Positions 24,493-32,241 of a stretch of 38,084 bases of DNA are shown here, one piece after another (position 1 is the first letter of the stretch; the number at the start of each line of letters is the position of its first letter). Below the pieces are notes generated by a model that saw only the letters and a program-made list of their open reading frames with translations, ran no database searches and was not told the origin of the DNA. Source of the stretch: Acidimicrobiaceae bacterium (GTDB taxonomy: Bacteria > Actinomycetota > Acidimicrobiia > Acidimicrobiales > RAAP-2); NCBI GenBank assembly GCA_003132205.1, contig PKWY01000033.1, positions 169,111 through 207,194 of the forward strand. The letters are read 5' to 3'. Both the position numbers and the translations under genes were made by a program.

Positions 24493-25518
24493 CTAAACAG
24501 CAAGGGTGACCTTGTTCAGCCCAGGCGACGTGTCGATCGGTCGTCCACGGAGTTCGCCGAGCCGCAGCGCCAAGACCTGACCCACAACGACTTGCGCGAG
24601 TCCGAGACTCCAGTTTGGAAGCGATTCGTCGAGGACTATCTCGCCGTCGCACGCCATTGCGTTGCGGTCACTGGAACGCAGCACCACCGTGCGCATTCCG
24701 GTCTGGCGGCCGCCGTCAAGAATCAAGGCGCAGAGTTCTGCGGTCATCTCCTCGGTCACGACCAGCAGCAGCGTGCAGTCGTCGCCGTCGGCGCCAATCG
24801 GACCGTGAGCGAAGTCGGATGCGGCGTAGGCCTCCGACCGGATACCGGTCACCTCACGGATCTTGAGGGAGATCTCGGACGCCACGGCGAACCCCACCCC
24901 CCTTCCCACCACGGTGAGGCCTCGTGACGCGTTGAGCAGCGACGTAGGAAGCGACGACGAAAGCGCCGACTGCGCCACCCGGTCGATCACGTCGGGAAGC
25001 TCGTCCAGCCCGTCGAGGGCGCTTCCCTTCAGTGCCTCAACCAACTGGGCCAAAGCGTGCCAAGTCGAGGAGAAGGTCTTGGTCGAGGCAATCGCACGTT
25101 CGGGTCCCGCCGCGAGATCGACGACCGTGTCGCAGTTCATCGCGAGAGGCGAGGTGACGTCATTCGTGATGACGGCGTTCGGGCGGTGCTGGTCCAGAGC
25201 CTGCTGGAGTATTTCCCCGATACCCGGCGACCGACCTGATTGGGAGATGACGAGAACCCCGGCGCCCGTTATGTCGATCACGTTGTCGCCCTCGTAGAGC
25301 GAGGGCGCCGCGAGCGCGACCAGGAGTCCCAACTCCTTCCCGGCGAGGTACTGGAAGAAAAGGGCGGCGTTGTCCGATGATCCGCGAGCACCCAGCAAGG
25401 CGTAGTTGATGTTGATCCACGAGTCTGCGACGCGTTGAGCCTTTTCCATGCCCGCCACGGTCCGCCGACGAAGAATTCCGGCCTGCGAACGGATTTCCTC
25501 TTCAAAGATTGTTGTCAT
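24493..25518 (-). CDS. SIS-domain sugar-phosphate isomerase/deaminase (NagB-II/GlmS-C-like)
   Basis: 341 aa with two SIS domains. Domain 1 has LLGARGSSDNAALFFQYLAG (about 41-60) and the phosphosugar motif VISQSGRSPGI (about 89-99), then AAGPERAIASTKTF; domain 2 begins VVGRGVGFAVASEISLKIRE with the catalytic region GIRSEAYAASDFAHGPIGA. The C-terminal tail GLNKVTLAV resembles the GlmS/NagB-II tail (SKVTxT). NagB-II enzymes turn glucosamine-6-phosphate into fructose-6-phosphate plus ammonia; deglycases such as FrlB are an alternative. No glutaminase domain is present. ATG 25518 follows GAGGA. It lies 94 bases after the ROK gene, probably in one transcript. Confidence 0.82.
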   Translation of the reverse strand: MTTIFEEEIRSQAGILRRRTVAGMEKAQRVADSWININYALLGARGSSDNAALFFQYLAGKELGLLVALAAPSLYEGDNVIDITGAGVLVISQSGRSPGIGEILQQALDQHRPNAVITNDVTSPLAMNCDTVVDLAAGPERAIASTKTFSSTWHALAQLVEALKGSALDGLDELPDVIDRVAQSALSSSLPTSLLNASRGLTVVGRGVGFAVASEISLKIREVTGIRSEAYAASDFAHGPIGADGDDCTLLLVVTEEMTAELCALILDGGRQTGMRTVVLRSSDRNAMACDGEIVLDESLPNWSLGLAQVVVGQVLALRLGELRGRPIDTSPGLNKVTLAV

Positions 25519-25612
25519 TGATCCTCATTCGTCTGATGGCTGACCGCGACAGTTAACCGAAGTGTAGTTGGACGTTTCGAGCAGATGACTGGCGAAGACT
25601 CCGCCGTCACGA

Positions 25613-26392
25613 CTACGAGGACTCCGATTCGGCGTGCTGGAAGAGCTTCGCCGCGCCGCGCAGAGTCCCGAGGTTGTCGTTCACTTCGATTCGATAGGGT
25701 GCGTCGCCGAACAGCGACAAGTCAACCAGGCGAGCATTGCCGCCGCCGATGTGCACCGTGTCCGCGCCGAACTCCTCGACGAAGTTCTCCACCGCCCACA
25801 GCAGCAGTTGACCCCACCTAGCCTGGTCCTGCGACCGCGACAACTCGCCGAGCAGTTGATCGTACGTCTGGCCATCGCGGAAGATCTCGCCGCCCACGTC
25901 ACGTATTCTCTCGATCGAGCCGTCGACGACGAGGGCGATCCCGAACCCGGTGCCTAGGGTAAAGACAATCTCCCGGCCGACGCCGTCGCAGTAGCCAAGC
26001 GCGGCGAGCGCGGCGTCGTTGACCACTCGGATATCTTGCGGAGACGCCTTTCGGAAGGCTTGTTGGAGGTTGAAGCCCAGCCACGCCTCGTGAATCCTCG
26101 GATCAATCTCAGTGGTGATTCCTCCGGGTCGCGAAAGATTGCCGGGCTCGATCACGATGCCATCAACGAGTTCGCCAGGGAACCCGATTCCGACGCGTAA
26201 GCATCCACTCCCCTGGATTACCCTCACCACCACCTCAATGAGACGGTCTGGAAGACACGGGTAGGGAGTCGCGATGCGCCGGACTGGTTCCACGAGGTGA
26301 CCGCTCGGATCAACCACGCCGAACTTGATGCCGGTCGCTCCGATGTCGATCGCCAGGATGTTCTCCCTATGTGGATCCGGTGCAATCGCCAT
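25613..26392 (-). CDS. ROK-family sugar kinase (PPGK-like subtype)
   Basis: 259 aa. Phosphate-1 motif LAIDIGATGIKFGVVDPSG (about 12-30), GIGFPGELVDG, the catalytic Asp in VVNDAALAALGY, the second phosphate motif FTLGTGFGIALVVDG and the adenosine segment VHIGGGNARL. The zinc-binding CxCG motif of classic NagC/Mlc/NanK members is absent, as in polyphosphate/ATP glucokinases. There is no helix-turn-helix, so it is a kinase rather than a repressor. GlcNAc or glucosamine is the likely substrate from its SIS neighbour. ATG 26392 is chosen because TACAAT (26399-26404) ends six bases upstream, giving a leaderless start; the frame extends 14 codons further without support. Confidence 0.8.
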   Translation of the reverse strand: MAIAPDPHRENILAIDIGATGIKFGVVDPSGHLVEPVRRIATPYPCLPDRLIEVVVRVIQGSGCLRVGIGFPGELVDGIVIEPGNLSRPGGITTEIDPRIHEAWLGFNLQQAFRKASPQDIRVVNDAALAALGYCDGVGREIVFTLGTGFGIALVVDGSIERIRDVGGEIFRDGQTYDQLLGELSRSQDQARWGQLLLWAVENFVEEFGADTVHIGGGNARLVDLSLFGDAPYRIEVNDNLGTLRGAAKLFQHAESESS

Positions 26393-26398
26393 GTGCGA

Positions 26399-26404
26399 AT
26401 TGTA
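26399..26404 (-). promoter_or_regulatory. -10 box of the ROK-SIS transcript, leaderless geometry
   Basis: TACAAT on the minus strand followed by six bases (TCGCAC) and ATG 26392. No Shine-Dalgarno is present. No clear -35 hexamer was found at 16-18 bases. Confidence 0.5.
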
Positions 26405-26444
26405 ACGATGCCGGTCGAGCCACCTGCGTGCCAACTCGAGTGCC

Positions 26445-26450
26445 TACTCT
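26445..26450 (+). promoter_or_regulatory. Possible -10 box for the MFS gene
   Basis: TACTCT (26445-26450) is 95-100 bases before the MFS start. Between it and the MFS start lie two short overlapping frames: 26468-26548 (26 aa) and 26496-26543 (15 aa, with AGAGGA before its ATG). Both end at the MFS start region. They could be leader peptides, but support is weak. Confidence 0.3.
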
Positions 26451-26550
26451 CTCTTTTGATGAATACCATGAGAAGGCCTAACCTCCAAGAGGACTATGAG
26501 CTTTCGCAAGAACCGGTCAGCGACCGATCCTCAAGCTCGCTGAATTGAGA

Positions 26551-27732
26551 ATGCCCGTGGATTCCATTACTCCTGCGACACCCGCAACCGAGGTCTCGTT
26601 TCGGCCCTTCGCATTCGCGAGCACGACTGGAATCTTCATTCTCATCGGAGCAACGTCATCGCTCTTCGGACCGTTGCTCGTGAGTTTCACCCACCGATTT
26701 CAACTCTCGCTCCCGAGCGCGGGCAGTGCGCTCAGTGTCTATTTCGTTGGCGCAGGATTCGGTGTACTGCCGGGTTGGCTTGGCCTCAAACGCCTCCAGG
26801 GTCGAGTGGTGCTCGCCGTGGCGCTGCTCATCATTGCCGCCGGAGCGTCGGGCGCCGCCGCTACTCGCAGTTGGACTTTCTTCCTCATAAGCGTGCTTTT
26901 CATCGGACTGGGATTTGGCGCACTGGATATCAGCCTCAACACGCTGCTCGCCCGCACGTCGTTAAAGGGTCGTGCCTTTCGACTTAGTGTGGGCAACGCC
27001 GGCTACGGGGTCGGCGCCGTCATCTGTCCGCTCATCATCGTCTTGGTCCGGCCCAACAACTTCCCGATGGTGTTCGCGGGCATCGGCGTCATCGCCCTCA
27101 TTCTCTCCATGCTGAACGGTGGCGTCCACGCTCCGGCGCTCCACGCGGAATTGCTCCAGCAGAGGATCTCGGGTATGAAATCGCAGCGTCGCCCGATCTT
27201 GATCACATTCGTCGTCGCGTACATCCTTTACGTCGCCATCGAAACCGGAGCGGCCGGTTGGATGGCCACGCAACTGCACGGGGAAGGCTTCTCCCAGTCG
27301 GTGGGGAGTTTCGTCACCGCGGGGTTCTGGAGCGGGATGGCCATCGGGCGTGGACTCGGCGGACCCCTTTACCACCGTCTGTCGGACAAGATTCTCGTGC
27401 TCGCCGGTCTCGCCTTCGCGATAATCATCTGCCTCGCGGCCTTTTCCCGATCCCTCGCCCCGTACGCATACCCGCTGCTCGGACTCATCCTCGCCTCAAT
27501 CTTTCCGATGGGGCTGATGTGGTACTCAATGCTCTGCCCTCACGACAGCGACGGAATATCGTGGCTGATTCTCTTCATGATGATCGGCGGGGTTGGCGGT
27601 CCCGGCGCCCTGAGTCTGATGGTGTCCGCCTTTGGCGTACACGTCGTGCCGCTCACCATCGCCGTCTTCGCCGGCCTCGACCTCGTCGCATTTGCGAGCG
27701 CCCTGCGCTTCAAGTCGCTGATCGTGCAATGA
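26551..27732 (+). CDS. Major facilitator superfamily transporter
   Basis: 393 aa with about 12 hydrophobic helices. Helix 1 contains FILIGATSSLFGPLLVSFTH; the first cytoplasmic loop is short (GLKRLQGR); FIGLGFGALDISLNTLLART resembles helix 4 of FHS/FucP-like and related sugar MFS proteins; RGLGGPLYHRLSDKILVLAG is the second-half loop motif. Substrate unknown; a monosaccharide such as GlcNAc or a drug are both possible. The gene diverges from the ROK kinase with about 150 bases shared control region. ATG 26551 was chosen over TTG 26545; neither has a clear ribosome site. Confidence 0.78.
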   Translation: MPVDSITPATPATEVSFRPFAFASTTGIFILIGATSSLFGPLLVSFTHRFQLSLPSAGSALSVYFVGAGFGVLPGWLGLKRLQGRVVLAVALLIIAAGASGAAATRSWTFFLISVLFIGLGFGALDISLNTLLARTSLKGRAFRLSVGNAGYGVGAVICPLIIVLVRPNNFPMVFAGIGVIALILSMLNGGVHAPALHAELLQQRISGMKSQRRPILITFVVAYILYVAIETGAAGWMATQLHGEGFSQSVGSFVTAGFWSGMAIGRGLGGPLYHRLSDKILVLAGLAFAIIICLAAFSRSLAPYAYPLLGLILASIFPMGLMWYSMLCPHDSDGISWLILFMMIGGVGGPGALSLMVSAFGVHVVPLTIAVFAGLDLVAFASALRFKSLIVQ

Positions 27733-27845
27733 GCGACGTGACCGTGCTTTGAAGGCCCTGGCGATCCACTGGAGCAACGCCACGCCTCTGATCACCACCC
27801 GCTGCGGCGCCGCCATTCGAAAGCCTCGTCACGACGGGGCCATGC

Positions 27846-27851
27846 CATACT
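27846..27851 (+). promoter_or_regulatory. -10 box of the LprI-like gene, leaderless geometry
   Basis: CATACT ends six bases before GTG 27858 and no Shine-Dalgarno is present. The same spacing is seen at four other genes of the window. No convincing -35 was seen. Confidence 0.45.
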
Positions 27852-27857
27852 CGGACG

Positions 27858-28367
27858 GTGCGCCGCTTGTTTTCGATTCTTACTCTCGCGACGCTGGTGC
27901 TCGTCGCGGGCACCTTCTTTCTCAGTCGGCATTTTGCGTCTTCAACGCCCACCACGATGTCCACTTTGAGCGTTACCAAATCCGCTCTCGTCCCGCCAGC
28001 GCTCAGGGAGACCTTCACCCTCTTGCCCTGCTCACAGAACACCACGCTCGGGCTGGAGGGGTGCGCCGAGCATCGAATCTTGGTGCTCGACAGCCGCGTC
28101 AACGTCTTGAGGCGCGAGGTGTTCCGGCATCTCTACGACAATGCTGCGAGGCGTCGGTTCATCCTGGCCGAAGTCGACTGGACCGCGTTTCGGCGCGTGA
28201 CATGCCTCAGCGAGGCGGACGTCAATGAGGGCGGTTCGCTCGTTGCCGTCGATTTCGCGAACTGCGTCGTGCGCCTTGATCAGCAGCACGTTTCGGAACT
28301 ATCAGTGCTCGATTCGAGCTACCAAGCTGGCCAGGCGTCCCGTCGCGTTCGTCGGGTGACAAACTGA
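27858..28367 (+). CDS. Secreted LprI-like (DUF1311-type) protein
   Basis: 169 aa. An N-terminal membrane or signal segment (about 4-24, RRLFSILTLATLVLVAGTFF) is followed by a Thr/Ser-rich linker and a domain with four cysteines in the order LPCSQN, EGCAEH, VTCLSE, ANCVVR. This spacing, with a helical RxxL.. centre and Trp (DWTAFRR), fits the lysozyme-inhibitor LprI N-terminal family, in which the cysteines pair. M. tuberculosis LprI inhibits lysozyme; whether this one does is unknown. No lipobox is visible, so it is probably membrane-anchored or released. The following nucleotidyltransferase gene starts within 3 bases of its stop. Confidence 0.6.
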   Translation: MRRLFSILTLATLVLVAGTFFLSRHFASSTPTTMSTLSVTKSALVPPALRETFTLLPCSQNTTLGLEGCAEHRILVLDSRVNVLRREVFRHLYDNAARRRFILAEVDWTAFRRVTCLSEADVNEGGSLVAVDFANCVVRLDQQHVSELSVLDSSYQAGQASRRVRRVTN

Positions 28368-28370
28368 GTG

Positions 28371-29180
28371 ATGGACGAGATGGAACCCCTCAAAGCGGCA
28401 GGGCTGATTGTCTCCGAGCGCTTTCCTTCCGCCGAAGCTGCGTTTCTCGCCGGCAGCGCGCTTACCGCCAATCGAACCGCGACCTCGGACCTTGACATCC
28501 TGGTCTTCCTCGGCGAGGAAGACCAGGCATTCCGCGAGACGCTGCGACTGCACGGATGGCTCGCCGAATTGTTTGTCGAAACGCCATGGTCCTTCCACTA
28601 CTTTGTGAACCTCGAGACGAGAGCGAGGCGATCGCCGCTGCTCCAGATGTGCGCCCACGGGACGATCCTCCTTTCGCTCGACGGTGCTGCGGAGAGATAT
28701 CAGAGCGAATCTCGACACATGCTGGCGAAAGGCCCGCCCCCGATCACCAAGGATGAGCTGGACCAACGCCGCTACGAGCTCACCGACCTGCTCGATGACT
28801 TCATCGGGTCGACCAGCCCTGAGGAGCTGACGTACATAACGGGCCAACTGCTCACCAAGTCGAGCGAACTCGCACTCCTGTCAGGTTCGCAGTGGCTGGG
28901 CACCGGCAAGTGGCTGGCTCGCCGTTTGGAGCAATTCAACCCGGACCTCCTGGCCCGTCTGAACAGCGCCGTTCGCTCGGTCGTGCAAGACGACGACCGG
29001 TCATCGATGCAATCCACCGTTCGTGAGGTTCTGGACACCGTAGGGGGACCGCTGAGCGAGGGCTATCGAAATGTCGCGAAGCCCGCTCCCAAGCCCACCA
29101 AGTTCAACGAACCGGCCCGACCAAGTGACGTCAGCGAAGTGGACCGAAGGCGCTCAACGCCGACGGCTGACGCGAGCTGA
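28371..29180 (+). CDS. Nucleotidyltransferase-domain protein of unknown substrate
   Basis: 269 aa. The N-terminal domain has the polymerase-beta-type motif GSALTANRTATSDLDILVFL (about 25-45): Gly-Ser, then Asp-x-Asp in SDLDI, the metal-binding pair. The rest is mostly helical: ITKDELDQRRYELTDLLDDF and ITGQLLTKSSELALLSGSQW followed by LGTGKWLARRLEQFNP resemble a helical substrate-binding domain. The tail from about 240 is Pro/Arg-rich and disordered. Substrate may be a small molecule such as an antibiotic, or a protein; neither is shown. ATG 28371 directly follows GTG 28368. Its 3' end overlaps the convergent flavoprotein gene by 50 bp. Confidence 0.65.
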   Translation: MDEMEPLKAAGLIVSERFPSAEAAFLAGSALTANRTATSDLDILVFLGEEDQAFRETLRLHGWLAELFVETPWSFHYFVNLETRARRSPLLQMCAHGTILLSLDGAAERYQSESRHMLAKGPPPITKDELDQRRYELTDLLDDFIGSTSPEELTYITGQLLTKSSELALLSGSQWLGTGKWLARRLEQFNPDLLARLNSAVRSVVQDDDRSSMQSTVREVLDTVGGPLSEGYRNVAKPAPKPTKFNEPARPSDVSEVDRRRSTPTADAS

Positions 29181-30384
29181 CGATCTGTTCAGCCAGGAGT
29201 CTTCCGGTGATCGGGCCGAGCGTTATTCCCCACATGCCGTGGCCTCCTGCCACGAAGACCCGCGGGCTGGACGTCGCGCCGATGAGCGGCAAGCCGTCGA
29301 CGGTAACCGGGCGCGAACCAACCCACGTGTCTGAGACCGAGTCCCAGTCGATACCACTCAGCACCGGCTTCGTCGCCTTGATAAGTGCGTTGACCCTCTT
29401 CTGACTGATGGGCGCGTCCTGGGACCTGAACTCCATGGTTCCGCCAACCCGCAAACCTCCCCGGTACGGCGTGCAAGCCGCCCGGGCAACGGGAAAGTAG
29501 ATCGGGCTCGGAACGGGCTCTTGCGTCGCCACCGAGAACGAGTAGCCGCGTCCCGCCTGGACCCGTGTTCGAACACCGAACCTTGAGGCCAGGTCACCGA
29601 GCGAGGCTCCCGTCGCGACGACAACGGCGTCGCCGCGCACGGAGTCGTCCCGGTCAGTGATGACCGTTAGCCCCGTCGCGTCGGCGTCGATCCCTCGAAC
29701 ACTTCCTCCAAGTCGAACATCGGCGCCCCTCGCGGCGACGGAGTCGCCGAGCGAGTTCACGAACGCGCCGGGATCCAGATAACGCTGCCCGAGCAGTTGC
29801 AGCACGAGCTCAATCCGGTCCGAGAGGTTGGGGGCGACCCTACGGGCATCGGCACCGGAGATCTCGGTGACCTCGACGAGTTGGCCTGCTTCAGCAAGCA
29901 GCTCGAACTCGTGGCGCATCTCGTTCGCCTGCTCGGCGTGTTCGTAGGCGGCGTTGATCGGCGCGCTGATAGTTTGCGCCGCGACGCCACCGTGGCCGAG
30001 CTGATCGAACGCATCAAGGGCGAGCCGGTTGATCTCGAGGTAGGCGCCCATTGCCCTCTTCCACTGCTTCAACGTGCAGTTCATGGCGAAGCTCGAAAGG
30101 AATCCCCACAGCTTCGGGTCGAACTTGAACGGCACGTAGAGCGCGGCGCTCGGATCGAGAAGCGCCTTCAGACCGTAGCGCAAGACCGCTGGTTCAGGCA
30201 GTGGCGCGGCGAGACCCGGCGACAACCATCCAGCGTTCCCCCACGAAGATCCGGCGGCCACGCCCTCTCGATCGATGACCGTGACCTCGACGCCTCGCTC
30301 TTGGAGGAACCACGCGGTCGAAAGGCCGACCATGCCTGCCCCAATCACCACGACGCGATGAGGTGAAGGCGAACTCATGGCCAC
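29131..30384 (-). CDS. FAD-dependent D-amino-acid dehydrogenase-like oxidoreductase (DadA family)
   Basis: 417 aa DAO-fold flavoprotein. FAD-binding GxGxxG in VVVIGAGMVGLSTAWFLQER (about 11-30) is followed by the acidic ribose ligand in VTVIDRE, then AAGSSWGNAGWLSPGL, the typical DadA loop. The C-terminal part has TWVGSRPVTVDGLPLIGATS and GGHGMWGITLGPITGRLLAE, both family signatures. DadA enzymes oxidise D-amino acids such as D-alanine to keto acids and pass electrons to quinones. GTG 30384 is chosen because AAGGA lies seven bases upstream; ATG 30378 is an alternative. It diverges from the glycerate kinase. Confidence 0.85.
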   Translation of the reverse strand: MAMSSPSPHRVVVIGAGMVGLSTAWFLQERGVEVTVIDREGVAAGSSWGNAGWLSPGLAAPLPEPAVLRYGLKALLDPSAALYVPFKFDPKLWGFLSSFAMNCTLKQWKRAMGAYLEINRLALDAFDQLGHGGVAAQTISAPINAAYEHAEQANEMRHEFELLAEAGQLVEVTEISGADARRVAPNLSDRIELVLQLLGQRYLDPGAFVNSLGDSVAARGADVRLGGSVRGIDADATGLTVITDRDDSVRGDAVVVATGASLGDLASRFGVRTRVQAGRGYSFSVATQEPVPSPIYFPVARAACTPYRGGLRVGGTMEFRSQDAPISQKRVNALIKATKPVLSGIDWDSVSDTWVGSRPVTVDGLPLIGATSSPRVFVAGGHGMWGITLGPITGRLLAEQIVSSRQPSALSAFGPLR

Positions 30385-30593
30385 TGACCCATCCTTAGAG
30401 AGCTAGTTCCATACGTACGGGGCCGCTCAACGCCACCGAGGTTCGCAACACTAACCGTTCTTCGGGCGTGGATCGAAGTGGTCCGGGCTCGGCGTGTTCC
30501 CACGCTGCTCCCCTCTTGAAGACAGAAACTAGAGAACACCTGACGGGCTCGCGCCAAGCGAGGCGGCAATTCCCTTTCAGCGGGCCGTGGACT

Positions 30594-30609
30594 AAGTTGG
30601 CGACAACTT
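30594..30609. promoter_or_regulatory. 16-bp inverted repeat before glycerate kinase
   Basis: AAGTTG-GCGA-CAACTT has perfect 6-bp arms and lies 20 bases upstream of GTG 30630, in the 245-bp divergent region shared with the DadA-like gene. Its position suits a repressor operator. No regulator gene is adjacent. The rest of the region shows no strong signal. Confidence 0.4.
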
Positions 30610-30629
30610 CAGAGTAACTGCAGGTTCTC

Positions 30630-31892
30630 GTGACTTCACGACTCGCCGCCGACGTCCAAGGCATCAGCACGCAGTGGCTGCATGAGTTGAACCTGCCTGC
30701 CCTCATTTCCGAACAACTCACACCGTTGGAAGCTTTTGACGTCGACGTCGACGTCGTCGCGCTGGGCAAGGCATCGAGAGAGATGGCTGCAGCGGTGCAG
30801 TCCATTCTCGGCTCACGTGTCCGGCGACGCCTCATAGTGTGCGACGTCGAGAGCGCGTCTCGCGGTCCTCAAGACCCCGACGTTCGCGTCGGGGAGCACC
30901 CGATTCCCGGTGACGGAAGCCTGGAAGCGGCACGAGAACTGGTCGCATTTCTTGATGCTCCGAGCGGAGCAGACCTCACCCTGTTCTTGCTCTCGGGAGG
31001 GGCGTCAAGCCTGTGCTCGCTGCCCGAACCGCCGCTGGAGCTTGGCGACATGCGGGGGATTTGGCACGCGGCGCTCGCGGCGGGAATCGATATCACGGCC
31101 CTCAACAAGCTCCGCGCGGCCACTTCCCAAATCGCCGGCGGCTCGATACTTCGACACGTGCACACGATGGGCTCGCGAAGCCTGATAATGGTCGACAACG
31201 TCCTTTCCGGGGCCGAGTGGGTGGCTTCAGGATTGACCTACGAGTACACGCCGCCGCGAAGCGAGGTCGAGTCGCTTGTTGAACGTATCGGGCTCACGAA
31301 GACCGGCCTCGGGAAGAAGATCTTGGCGGCTTTCGAGAGTCGCAGCTCCTCCATGGCGCTACCCGTTCACGGCGTCCACGCGAACACCGTGGTGGCCGAT
31401 CCCGAGGTGCTGCTGGATGAAGCCGTGAGGGAGGCCGGCCGCCGCGGTTACCGGGTGGTGGACATGGGAAGCCACATAAGCGGCGACGTGCACGACGTTT
31501 GCGACGAGTGGGCCCACGTGCTCGCCCGCGTGTCGAAGCTTGACGGCCACCAATGCGTCGTGGGAGTAGGCGAAGTGACCGTCCAGGTGCGTGGGAATGG
31601 ATTGGGTGGTCGCTGCCAGGAGTTCGCGTGGTCAATGGCCGGCGTGCTGGAGCATCTCGGACGCGACGCGGCCTTCGCCGCCAGTTCCTCGGACGGCCGC
31701 GACTTCCTGCGGGGTGTCGCCGGCGCCTGGGTGGACGCCACCACCAAGAGGCGAGCGCAGGCCCTCGGGATGGACTGGCTTCACCTCAAGCAGGAGAACG
31801 ACAGCTATCGGGGGCTCCTCGCCGTGGACCAGCTGCTGGCGGGCGGGCATACGGGCTGGAATCTCTGTGATCTCTACGTGGCCGTGCTGTAG
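30630..31892 (+). CDS. Glycerate 2-kinase (GckA/MOFRL family)
   Basis: 420 aa. The N-terminal domain has VVALGKASREMAAAVQSIL (about 42-60) and VGEHPIPGDGSLEAARELV, then the family's LFLLSGGASSLCSLPEPPLE (about 117-136) and LNKLRAATSQIAGG. The C-terminal MOFRL domain has GEVTVQVRGNGLGGRCQEFA, AASSSDGRDFLRGVAGAWVD and LLAGGHTGWNLCDLYV. These enzymes phosphorylate D-glycerate to 2-phosphoglycerate, the last step of glyoxylate/tartronate and serine-cycle routes. GTG 30630 has only a weak AGG upstream. The frameshifted reductase remnant right after it suggests the pair once formed a tartronate-semialdehyde route. Confidence 0.85.
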   Translation: MTSRLAADVQGISTQWLHELNLPALISEQLTPLEAFDVDVDVVALGKASREMAAAVQSILGSRVRRRLIVCDVESASRGPQDPDVRVGEHPIPGDGSLEAARELVAFLDAPSGADLTLFLLSGGASSLCSLPEPPLELGDMRGIWHAALAAGIDITALNKLRAATSQIAGGSILRHVHTMGSRSLIMVDNVLSGAEWVASGLTYEYTPPRSEVESLVERIGLTKTGLGKKILAAFESRSSSMALPVHGVHANTVVADPEVLLDEAVREAGRRGYRVVDMGSHISGDVHDVCDEWAHVLARVSKLDGHQCVVGVGEVTVQVRGNGLGGRCQEFAWSMAGVLEHLGRDAAFAASSSDGRDFLRGVAGAWVDATTKRRAQALGMDWLHLKQENDSYRGLLAVDQLLAGGHTGWNLCDLYVAVL

Positions 31893-31975
31893 GCGACACG
31901 CCCGTCGATCGACATCCACCCGTTACTTCTAACACTTCACGTCTTCATGGCTACCAACGGAAGGCATTTGATTCG

Positions 31976-32235
31976 ATGAGTTCATCAACGAGAAGTGACA
32001 CGCCATCGCCGGAACGAATCGGGAGGATGATCGAAGACAACTATCCCATTGGTTTCAAGCTCGCCCTTCACCGGAAGGATCTTGGAGCGGCCCTCGAACT
32101 CGCCGAGAACATCGGCGAGTTCTTCCGGTCTCCACAATGGCCGCAACCTTCGAGGACGAACTGATCGGCGAAGGTTGCGGCGATGGCGACAACTCCGCAC
32201 TCGCCCCCAGCATCCGCAAGTTCCCTGGACTCTAG
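31976..32235 (+). pseudogene. Frameshifted C-terminal remnant of a tartronate-semialdehyde-reductase/HIBADH-type gene
   Basis: In frame from 31976, RIGRMIEDNYPIGFKLALHR then KDLGAALELAENIG matches the C-terminal domain of GarR/GlxR-type beta-hydroxyacid dehydrogenases (consensus PGFRxxLHxKDLxxAL). After about 32117-32119 the match jumps to the other frame: VLPVSTMAATFEDELIGEGC followed by GDGDNSAL up to the stop at 32233-32235, where family members read LPLTxxxxxxxxxLxxxGxGxxDxSAL. One missing base in the ATC GGC GAG region explains it. The NAD-binding domain, about 200 residues, is absent upstream. The gene is therefore dead. Its position after glycerate kinase supports the family call. Confidence 0.7.
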
Positions 32236-32241
32236 GGCTTC

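Noticed and set aside
31976..32164. A stand-alone 62-aa small protein gene
   Set aside because: Its sequence fits the C-terminal domain of a GarR/HIBADH-type enzyme and the similarity continues in another frame past its stop, so a pseudogene explains it better.
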